Source: an uncultured Armatimonadota bacterium
Lineage (GTDB): Bacteria > Armatimonadota > Fimbriimonadia > Fimbriimonadales > Fimbriimonadaceae
Assembly (NCBI GenBank): GCA_903904815.1
Contig: CAIVDU010000096.1
Location: 18,821 to 82,820, forward strand
Length of the DNA stretch: 64,000 bases
Reading direction: 5' to 3'
The position numbers were made by a program, and so were the translations under genes. This document shows, in pieces, positions 18,001-25,459 of the stretch (within the stretch, counting starts at the first letter, position 1; every line of letters starts with the position of its first letter). Below the pieces are notes generated by a model that saw nothing but the letters and a program-made list of their open reading frames with translations, was not told the DNA's origin and ran no database searches.

Positions 18001-19476
18001 CTAACCTGACCGGCGAATTCCAACACCTGGATGCGCCCCGGTAGCCGTCCCATGGAGAAGGACGGGGATGCCATTCACAATTACGGTTGGTAACCCCCTA
18101 GGCGGACTTAATGGCGCCTTTGTGGTGGCCGTGTCGACCACTTTCGCCGGGTCAAAGATGACAAGGTCTGCCTTCTTCCCTTCTGCGATTACCCCCCGAT
18201 CCTTGAATCCGAAGCGCCATGCCGGATAAGAGGTCATTTTCCGAATCGCTTCTTGCAGGGGAATCGTATGATTTTGTCGGACATAGACACCGAGGATCCT
18301 CGGGAAACTCCCGGCTCCCCGGGGGTGGGTGCCATTTAATCCGCCATCGCTGCAGAACATGATCCTCGGGGAGCCGATGAAGGTTTTCAGGTCCTCATCC
18401 GACATGGCGGTGACCACCACGCTTTCTGAGCCTTGTTTTCCTTTCCCGTAGCAGCTATCGATGATTCTTTGGATCAACGTTATTGGGTCAACCCGAGTTT
18501 CAGTTGAGATCTCAGCGATCGTCTTCCCTACCCATTTCGGATTTGGACTGTAGCTCGTGAGCAATACGTGACTGGGCCCACCTACATCGGAAAGGCCTTG
18601 CTCCCACTGCTTTCGGTCGTCGAACTGCTCCGTTTCGATAATCACCCGGATCGTCGATTGCCAGTAAAGATAGGGATAGACGTCAGCGGTGATATCAACA
18701 CCCTCTTTTTTTGCGTCCGCCATCATTTTGAGCACTTCCGTCGCACGTCCCCAAACGCGCGTCGAGCAGAGCTTAATGTGGTTTATCTCTGCAGGTAGCT
18801 TGGCCTGACGGGCAATTTCGATCAGCTCCCGAAACGCCTCGAAAGCCTGGTTGTCCTCATTTCGCACGTGGCTGATGTAAATGCCGTGGGACTTGGCGGC
18901 AACCTTTGACAGGGCGATGAGTTCGGAGGTGTCGCCATATCGTCCCGGTTCGTACTCAAGCCCGGTCGATAGTCCTAACGCGCCCGACTTCATCTCACGG
19001 TCGACAATTTCCGACATCCGCTTGAGCTCGTCGGGAGTCGCCTTGCGGTTCTCGTTTCCAATGACCGCTTTGCGAATGGCGCCGTGACCGGCGAACGTGG
19101 CAAAGTTGATCGACGCAGGTCGTCCCTTGAGTTTGTTCAAAAAGTCGGTAATCGGAATTGCCGAGAAACCGTCTTCACCCACCACGGCGGTGGTGATCCC
19201 TTGCCTAATCTGGGTTTCTGCATTGGGATCTTCGAAGATGCCTCCATCGGCGTGACTATGGGCATCGATGAATCCAGGCGAGACCGCCAAACCTTTGGCA
19301 TCAATCACACGATCTCCCCGCCTGACCTTGACGTGACCGATGGCTTTGATGACGCTCCCTTCGATCCGAATGTCAAGCCTCTTCGGCGCCCCGCCGAGAC
19401 CGTCGTAAACGAGTCCACCCTTGATCACGAGACCAGGGCGCCCGAGAGCAAAGACGGCAAGGCAAGTTAGTATCAC
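18001..19476 (-). CDS. N-acyl-D-amino-acid deacylase family amidohydrolase
   Basis: A 491-residue metal-dependent hydrolase of the amidohydrolase superfamily. The N-terminus is hydrophobic, then the beta-sandwich LVIKGGLVYDGLGGAPKRLD. The metal-binding HxH is in GFIDAHSHAD. Further landmarks are SGALGLSTGLEYEPG, ISHVRNED, EINHIKL, and the late CSDGGLNGTHPRGAGSFPRIL that is typical of D-aminoacylases, followed by the returning sandwich GVIAEGKKADLVIFDP. The enzyme removes the acyl group from N-acyl-D-amino acids; related members act on dihydropyrimidines or D-Glu derivatives, so substrate is not certain. GTG start. It follows two secreted paralogues on the same strand with 27 bp between, probably one operon. 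Confidence 0.9.
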   Translation of the reverse strand: MILTCLAVFALGRPGLVIKGGLVYDGLGGAPKRLDIRIEGSVIKAIGHVKVRRGDRVIDAKGLAVSPGFIDAHSHADGGIFEDPNAETQIRQGITTAVVGEDGFSAIPITDFLNKLKGRPASINFATFAGHGAIRKAVIGNENRKATPDELKRMSEIVDREMKSGALGLSTGLEYEPGRYGDTSELIALSKVAAKSHGIYISHVRNEDNQAFEAFRELIEIARQAKLPAEINHIKLCSTRVWGRATEVLKMMADAKKEGVDITADVYPYLYWQSTIRVIIETEQFDDRKQWEQGLSDVGGPSHVLLTSYSPNPKWVGKTIAEISTETRVDPITLIQRIIDSCYGKGKQGSESVVVTAMSDEDLKTFIGSPRIMFCSDGGLNGTHPRGAGSFPRILGVYVRQNHTIPLQEAIRKMTSYPAWRFGFKDRGVIAEGKKADLVIFDPAKVVDTATTKAPLSPPRGLPTVIVNGIPVLLHGTATGAHPGVGIRRSG

Positions 19477-19503
19477 GCTAAGGATGATACTGCTGCCATG
19501 CGG

Positions 19504-20487
19504 CTACTTAGGGTCGAGGGGGATGTCCCTGAACAAAATTCTCGTTGATCGGCTGCCCGAGACTTCTAAGAACTTCACCTCAGCGGGGTCGATATTACTC
19601 GTGATCGTGACCACGCTCCCCGAAACGTAATTGGGACTCGCGTAAGCTCCGACATACTTCGCGTTAGGTTGGGCGGAAGGGTTCATGTAGTAGCCATTCG
19701 CTGCGTAAGGCGACTCCTTCACATATTTCAGCTCAGATACGGCCCGTCCGTTTCGATCGACGTACCGGATCGACTTCCCATCTTTGTCGATCATGGTGTA
19801 GCCCAGCGAGAGCTGGCCAGAGTTGGGGGTTTCGACAGCAACGAAATACTGCCAGCACTTTCCATCACCCAGTTGCTGGCCATTGCCGCCAGTGAATTGA
19901 CCTGGCCCAGGCGCGTTCTTTCGATCCTTGGGAATAGACTTCGTTCCGCCCAGCGTAATGGAAGCTCCGTCATACGAAAGCTTGGCTCCCTCCGTGAAAG
20001 GCGCTCTCACCAACGGAGCAGCCGGAAGTCCATAGGGCGTCAAAACCAAACTAACACTCTTAGCATCGAGAGCTGACTTGACCATTGCCCAGCCGAAAAA
20101 CCCATTGCCATTGCCGTTGAGTTGATGTACCTGCAAGTAGCTTCCCTCAAGCGAGTTGATCGAAACACCGCCACTGCCGGAGGACCGGGAAAACACGACC
20201 AATCGATTCTTCTTCTTGAAACCAATCGTGAGCTCGTTTCCATTCGAGCCTAGGTAGTAGCTCGAAATCTTCTCGGAAAGATCTGGAGCGGGGGTTCCGT
20301 CAGGCGTCCAGCAATTGACCTGTTTGTCATCAAACGAGCAGCCGCCTTCGTAGCTAACCGTCGAACCGTCGGGCAGTGAATACGATCGCGAAGCTTCTAC
20401 GTCATAGAGCTTGGCAACCTGGGCGCTAGCCATAGCAAGCGCTAGCAAGCCAATTCCCAGCGAACCTAATCTTTGCTTTGGTTTCAT
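19504..20487 (-). CDS. secreted protein of unknown family, paralogue A
   Basis: A 327-residue exported protein with a signal peptide (LGSLGIGLLALAMASAQ). I do not recognise a domain. It shares a pattern with its upstream neighbour at 20558-21511: SLPDGS, GGCSFDDKQVNCW, KISSYYL, KKKNRLVVFSR, APFTEGAKLSYDGASITLGG, GRAV and an ending RILFRDIPLDPK. Two Cys in C..D....CW may form a disulphide. The 70-bp gap to the upstream paralogue and 27 bp to the downstream deacylase suggest an operon. Confidence 0.75.
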   Translation of the reverse strand: MKPKQRLGSLGIGLLALAMASAQVAKLYDVEASRSYSLPDGSTVSYEGGCSFDDKQVNCWTPDGTPAPDLSEKISSYYLGSNGNELTIGFKKKNRLVVFSRSSGSGGVSINSLEGSYLQVHQLNGNGNGFFGWAMVKSALDAKSVSLVLTPYGLPAAPLVRAPFTEGAKLSYDGASITLGGTKSIPKDRKNAPGPGQFTGGNGQQLGDGKCWQYFVAVETPNSGQLSLGYTMIDKDGKSIRYVDRNGRAVSELKYVKESPYAANGYYMNPSAQPNAKYVGAYASPNYVSGSVVTITSNIDPAEVKFLEVSGSRSTRILFRDIPLDPK

Positions 20488-20557
20488 TTGTCTCTAACCT
20501 TTTGACTCTATATCAATTCGAAAGGGAAGCTTGGTGGGTTTCCATTATCAACCGCGC

Positions 20558-21511
20558 TCATCTGGGTTCAAGGGGTACGTCACGGAAGAGCACGCGAAGC
20601 TGACGAGAAGACGAGATCTGGAGGAACCCAACCGCGGCGGGATTCACGTTGGTATTCAGAAACACGGTCGACCCGTTCCAGATGCCGGGAGTCATCGTTG
20701 CCGGAGAGGCAAAAGTGGCTGCTCCACCACTGGGTGGAATGGGTGGCGGAACAAATGTTGCTCCCTTGGGCTTTTCCACCGGATTACCCTTTGAGTCCAC
20801 AAACAGAATCGGGCGTCCTTTTCGATTTAGCGGGGTTGCGTACAGGCTAGAGAGGGACTGGGTCGGTGGATCGACGCCCAGATAGTAAGTCCACCATTTT
20901 TCGGGAGAGTTACCATTCCAACTCCCCATGCCCCAGGCATAGGGAGATACATTCCGGAGTGGTGATGGACGAGAGCCACCCATCTCGATCACTTTCCCAT
21001 CGTAATGTATCTTTCTTCCCTCCACAAAAGGAGCTACAACTGGCGTGGGGCCGGGAATGCCGTAAATCGAAAGCAAAACGTCGGTCTTTGTGGCTGACCG
21101 AGGGGATTTGACTGCGGCCCAGGTCAGGTCCCCATCATTGGGAGTCAACGCGGTCATCCCGTAATTGTTTTCCTGAAGGGTCGACATCTGCAAAGTAAGC
21201 TGTCGGCCCGGCTTAGAAAATACGATAATGCGGTTCTTCTTATGGAGCGCGACTGGAATGCCTTGATCGTTGGACTGTATGTAGTATGCAATGACCTTTT
21301 GCGTCAGCGACGCGTCGACTGTTCCTTTACCGTCCCAGCAAGAGATCTCCGATTCGTCGTAACGACAGACGCCGATGAGGGAGGTTACTGAACCGTCTGG
21401 CAATTTGTAGGCGCCGTCGGCAACGGCATCGTAGGGCTGACGAAGCTGGACTCCGCCAAGAAGCGTTCCCCCAAGGAGGGCCAACACTCCAACACCTAAC
21501 TTTATGTTCAT
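20558..21511 (-). CDS. secreted protein of unknown family, paralogue B
   Basis: A 317-residue exported protein starting at MNIKLGVGVLALLGGTLLG, a typical signal peptide; a start four codons earlier (21523) is possible. It is a tandem paralogue of the 19504 gene: KLPDGSVTSLIGVCRYDESEISCWDG, KVIAYYI, KKNRIIVFSK, APFVEGRKIHYDGKVIEMGG and the ending RVLFRDVPLEPR. Function is unknown; the fold is probably beta-rich. The rate of divergence between copies (roughly one third identical in aligned segments, by eye) suggests an old duplication. Confidence 0.74.
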   Translation of the reverse strand: MNIKLGVGVLALLGGTLLGGVQLRQPYDAVADGAYKLPDGSVTSLIGVCRYDESEISCWDGKGTVDASLTQKVIAYYIQSNDQGIPVALHKKNRIIVFSKPGRQLTLQMSTLQENNYGMTALTPNDGDLTWAAVKSPRSATKTDVLLSIYGIPGPTPVVAPFVEGRKIHYDGKVIEMGGSRPSPLRNVSPYAWGMGSWNGNSPEKWWTYYLGVDPPTQSLSSLYATPLNRKGRPILFVDSKGNPVEKPKGATFVPPPIPPSGGAATFASPATMTPGIWNGSTVFLNTNVNPAAVGFLQISSSRQLRVLFRDVPLEPR

Positions 21512-21585
21512 GCCATGAAACAAACGTATGAGCCGGTAACGAAGTTCAGCAATATTTCAATTTGGCGCACCCCTTTGCCTGGGAA

Positions 21586-21627
21586 AACAAAAAGACGCCC
21601 CGACTGCAAAGCAGCCGAGGCGTCTTA
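21586..21627 (-). terminator. Rho-independent terminator of groEL
   Basis: A long hairpin: the outer arm AAGACGCC pairs with GGCGTCTT, and the inner CTGC with GCAG around AAA. On the minus strand it is followed by TTTTTGTTTT, 18 bp after the groEL stop codon. Confidence 0.85.
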
Positions 21628-21644
21628 GAACTTCAAGGACTAGA

Positions 21645-23288
<1,644 letters not shown>

Positions 23289-23295
23289 TTAGAGT

Positions 23296-23323
23296 GAGCA
23301 GTTTGCAGTCGGCAGTATGCAGT
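23296..23323. repeat. left heptad array of the groESL insertion
   Basis: Four 7-bp units with invariant GCAGT, inverted relative to 23711-23738. Its last base overlaps the stop codon of the four-helix-bundle gene; its first base is 17 bp upstream of the groEL start. Confidence 0.8.
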
Positions 23324-23682
23324 TAAGTGGCGAGGCTGCGGATAAATCCGTCCAACATGCGGCTTAACTCCACCGATAGATTCACTGCTGTCACCAACTC
23401 TTCCCTTTTCGCAATTCCCGTTCGAATCGCGATCTCCAATTCGGTTCTCAGTTCGTAGACAGATCCAAGCGACATTTTTGCGAAGTTGGCTAGATGAGGC
23501 TTGGATCCTCGCCCGAACCCTTCGGCGATATTTGCCGGAATCGAAACTGCCGCTCGGCGTAGCTGGGCGGTCAATCCAAAGCGCTCCTCAGGTGGGAATC
23601 GACTCGTCACTTGATAGATTTCAGATACGAGATCCATGCCCTTTTGCCAGACACCGAGCTTCTCGTAACCAAACTCATTCAC
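23323..23682 (-). CDS. four helix bundle protein (23S rRNA IVS / S23 family)
   Basis: A 119-residue protein matching the S23/IVS four-helix-bundle family: YEKLGVWQKGMDLVSEIYQVT, FPPEERFGLTAQLRRAAVSIPANIAEG, GSVYELRTELEIAIRTG. Members were first noticed as ORFs in intervening sequences of bacterial 23S rRNA; relatives (Avd) assist diversity-generating retroelements by binding nucleic acid. Family membership is clear; the molecular job here is not. It sits between groES and groEL on the same strand, flanked closely by inverted heptad arrays, an unusual place since groES and groEL are normally adjacent. No reverse transcriptase is nearby. Confidence 0.92.
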   Translation of the reverse strand: MNEFGYEKLGVWQKGMDLVSEIYQVTSRFPPEERFGLTAQLRRAAVSIPANIAEGFGRGSKPHLANFAKMSLGSVYELRTELEIAIRTGIAKREELVTAVNLSVELSRMLDGFIRSLAT

Positions 23683-23710
23683 CTAAAACTCCGACTCTAT
23701 CTATGTCCGG

Positions 23711-23738
23711 ACTGCCAACTGCAAACTGCCAACTGCCA
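23711..23738. repeat. right heptad array of the groESL insertion
   Basis: Four 7-bp units ACTGC(C/A)A, the inverted counterpart of 23296-23323. It ends 3 bp before the groES stop codon. Confidence 0.8.
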
Positions 23739-23741
23739 ACC

Positions 23742-24032
23742 CTAGTTCAGGATTGCGTAGATCTGGTCCTCGTCCAGGATCGTGTAGTCCTGGCCTTCGA
23801 TTGAGACTTCGTTTCCGCCGTATTTGCTGAAAAGCACGCGGTCTCCAACTTTGACGCTCAGGGTGTTGCGCTCGCCGCTGTCGAGCACGCGTCCCGTGCC
23901 AACTGCGATGACCTTGCCCTCTTGGGGCTTCTTCTTAGCGCTATCTGGAAGATAGATGCCCGAAGCTGTCTTCTCTTCCTGCTCGGTCAACTGGACCACG
24001 ACTTTATCGCCAAGGGGCTTAAGATTTGCCAT
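23742..24032 (-). CDS. groES: 10 kDa co-chaperonin
   Basis: A 96-residue GroES that caps the GroEL ring. It has the standard order: [11 protein letters not shown], the mobile loop [23 protein letters not shown] (full-length and with the hydrophobic GIYLP), [14 protein letters not shown] and the C-terminal [12 protein letters not shown] strong GGAGGAAA ribosome site precedes the ATG. A CIRCE-like operator lies 49 bp upstream of the ATG. It is promoter-proximal in the groES-groEL transcription unit. Confidence 0.99.
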   Translation of the reverse strand: MANLKPLGDKVVVQLTEQEEKTASGIYLPDSAKKKPQEGKVIAVGTGRVLDSGERNTLSVKVGDRVLFSKYGGNEVSIEGQDYTILDEDQIYAILN

Positions 24033-24048
24033 TCACTTTCCTCCGATG

Positions 24049-24080
24049 ATTGAGATTCAATTCTTAATTGAGTTTCAATT
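24049..24080. repeat. two AATTGA-TCAATT palindromic repeats in the groES leader
   Basis: ATTGAGATTCAATT (24049-24062) and AATTGAGTTTCAATT (24066-24080) are 18 bp apart, between the CIRCE-like site and the groES ribosome site. Each is itself near-palindromic. They could form leader hairpins or be an additional operator. Confidence 0.5.
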
Positions 24081-24107
24081 TTAGCAGTCCCGGGGTGGGA
24101 CTGCTAA
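24081..24107. promoter_or_regulatory. CIRCE-like HrcA operator variant upstream of groES
   Basis: TTAGCAGTC-N9-GACTGCTAA, a perfect 9-bp inverted repeat with the canonical 9-bp spacer. The established CIRCE sequence is TTAGCACTC-N9-GAGTGCTAA; here the seventh base is changed in both arms symmetrically. It directly follows a promoter-like -10, as expected for HrcA repression of chaperonin genes. Confidence 0.9.
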
Positions 24108-24138
24108 ATTGTACGGTTTCGGAGGGGAGTGAAGTCAA
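24108..24138 (-). promoter_or_regulatory. sigma-70-type promoter for groES-groEL
   Basis: On the minus strand, TTGACT (24138-24133) and TACAAT (24113-24108) are 19 bp apart. The -10 abuts the CIRCE-like inverted repeat, so the operator would cover the transcription start. The spacer is slightly long. Confidence 0.65.
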
Positions 24139-24221
24139 CGATTTTTAGCAGAAAGAGCCCGAGAGTGCCAATAGTTCACGAATTTGGGGCGAAGCCTGGA
24201 AAGGATTGAAGCCAAAAACTA

Positions 24222-24251
24222 AAATGGCCCTCGATCTGAGGATCGAGGGCC
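24222..24251 (-). terminator. Rho-independent terminator of the small gene at 24280
   Basis: An 11-bp perfect stem (24226-24236 with 24241-24251) with loop TGAG, followed on the minus strand by ATTTTAGTTTTT. Confidence 0.85.
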
Positions 24252-24279
24252 TAATTAGAGGGTTGGAAGTGGCTTGAGG

Positions 24280-24588
24280 TTAACGGACGTAATGGATCTG
24301 AGGGTTCTGAAGACTATCCAAGAGCATCAGCGAGACGACTGGGAGAGGACGAGCCTTGGCGACTTCTCGGGCCTCATCAAATGTAATCTTGCGAGTCATC
24401 ATTCCGCTTAAGTCGATCCACTCAGCGAACCTAAAGGCTCCCCGCTCCGAACTGAAACAGGCTAGCCCGTGAATTCCTTCATGACAAAAACACCCATAGC
24501 GATCACTTGCGGGATGGTGAAGAACGTATACGTCCTCAGGGAAGGTCTCTTCGAGACCGATGAGCGGGAGCGAGAGAGTCTGGCTCAT
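24280..24588 (-). CDS. small protein of unknown family (GLACF/HYVR family), copy 1
   Basis: A 102-residue soluble protein of unknown function. It shares a C-terminal pattern with the protein at 40831-41172: GLACF, then (F)DEAREVA, a Pro, LLL or LML, and a final H.VR (IHYVR here, VHHVR there). The N-terminus (PLIGLEETFPEDVYVLHHPASDRYGCF) aligns loosely with the other's GFGGFPDKVYLIQVGEGKYAA. There is no signal peptide or membrane segment. It is followed by a strong terminator; it lies alone, divergently placed from the tRNA. Confidence 0.78.
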   Translation of the reverse strand: MSQTLSLPLIGLEETFPEDVYVLHHPASDRYGCFCHEGIHGLACFSSERGAFRFAEWIDLSGMMTRKITFDEAREVAKARPLPVVSLMLLDSLQNPQIHYVR

Positions 24589-24793
24589 AAGCTTTCTGCG
24601 AATCTTAATGTGAATAACGCCCTGTTTGACACGGTTCTTTAGGTCTGAACCGAAATTGCGCTATAGATCGCACGACATCTGTCTCCAATTATGGGTTTTT
24701 GGCCGCCCATCTCAACCGCGTTAGGGAGCGGTGGAGAAGTCCGGCACTAAAACCAGCCAGCATAAAGTCGGGCTGTTTTTCAGTCAGACGGCC

Positions 24794-24821
24794 TTCACGT
24801 TTGGAAATCCGAGGGTATACT
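24794..24821 (+). promoter_or_regulatory. probable promoter of tRNA-Arg
   Basis: TTCACG and TATACT with a 16-bp spacer, ending 12 bp upstream of the tRNA. Confidence 0.5.
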
Positions 24822-24833
24822 GTTCCCTCGCAA

Positions 24834-24909
24834 CCGGACGTAGCTCAATGGATAGAGCATCAGTCTTCGGAACTGAGGGTTGGGGGTTCGAGTCCCTTCG
24901 TCCGGGCCA
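24834..24909 (+). tRNA. tRNA-Arg (anticodon UCG)
   Basis: A full cloverleaf: acceptor CCGGACG/CGTCCGG with discriminator G, D-arm GCTC/GAGC, anticodon arm TCAGT/ACTGA with loop CTTCGGA (anticodon TCG, reads CGA and other CGN), and T-loop TTCGAGT on a GGGGG/CCCTT stem. The 3' CCA is encoded. Total length 76. Confidence 0.96.
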
Positions 24910-24978
24910 ATACACACAGAACTCCAGTGTTTTTGGCATCTAGCGCCCCAGATGGCTCCCACCGATGATTTGGGCATC

Positions 24979-25128
24979 ATGGTTCCCTTTCTATTGTTTT
25001 CCTATGTAGCTGGGGCGATGGGCTTTTACCGCTACATCTATCACACGGCCCCCATCATGGAAGAAGAATCCACTGGGTGCAAGGTCTACGAACTGTTCCC
25101 GGCCGAAGAGATTCGACGCGCTGCGTAA
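24979..25128 (+). CDS. possible small membrane protein (49 aa)
   Basis: A short ORF from ATG 24979 to 25128: a hydrophobic N-terminus (VPFLLFSYVAGAMGFYRYIY) and a charged tail ending EEIRRAA. No ribosome site is obvious and I do not know a family. It sits 70 bp after the tRNA. It is plausible as a small membrane peptide but unproven. Confidence 0.35.
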   Translation: MVPFLLFSYVAGAMGFYRYIYHTAPIMEEESTGCKVYELFPAEEIRRAA

Positions 25129-25141
25129 GGCGAAGCAAAGA

Positions 25142-25449
25142 GTTGGCAGTGAGCAGTTTGCCGTTCACGCTCAGGAATTTGTGTTAGCGTTCCTGGACTC
25201 GGTTCGCGCACCGTCGGCTAACAGTTCCCTGCTAACCTTCATTCCAGGCTGTTAGGTGGACTGCGGAGACACGCATCAATCTGTGGACGTCGGTGATTTG
25301 CAGCCCGGAGGGGCAAGGATAGAGCGCCCACAGCTGTTTGGTGGACTGACGAGACACAAATCATTCTCCGCCTACGGTTCTACATCGGGCTCGATAACAG
25401 AATCCGCGGTCAGCTTATTACCGCTAACGTCCAACAGCTAACCGCTAAT
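25142..25449. repeat. repeat island with heptad arrays and a 35-bp direct repeat (331-bp gene-free gap)
   Basis: The gap between the small ORF and the glycosyltransferase fusion holds three heptad arrays: 25142-25169 (GTTGGCA GTGAGCA GTTTGCC GTTCACG), 25216-25236 (GGCTAAC AGTTCCC TGCTAAC) and 25422-25449 (CGCTAAC GTCCAAC AGCTAAC CGCTAAT). The last two are inverted relative to the first. Between them are two 35-bp direct repeats (25248-25282 and 25333-25367, 29 of 35 identical) with a CCGGAGGGG-type block. There is no coding potential. It looks like an ORF-less relative of the groESL insertion plus other repeats. Confidence 0.6.
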
Positions 25450-25459
25450 CCTTCCGCGA

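Larger units (their letters stand above)
23296..23738 (-). mobile_element. IVS-like insertion: four-helix-bundle gene between inverted heptad arrays, inside groESL
   Basis: A 443-bp unit precisely fills the space between groES and groEL. Its ends are two arrays of four 7-bp units each: on the plus strand 23296-23323 reads GAGCAGT TTGCAGT CGGCAGT ATGCAGT, and 23711-23738 reads ACTGCCA ACTGCAA ACTGCCA ACTGCCA. The arrays are inverted, so the groESL transcript can fold them into a stem of about 28 bp interrupted once per heptad. The enclosed ORF is of the family first found in 23S rRNA intervening sequences, which are also bounded by pairing arms. The mobile nature is inferred. Confidence 0.55.

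Noticed and set aside
23296..23738. A CRISPR array or diversity-generating retroelement around the four-helix gene
   Set aside because: Units are 7 bp without spacers, and no reverse transcriptase, template repeat or Cas gene is in the window.
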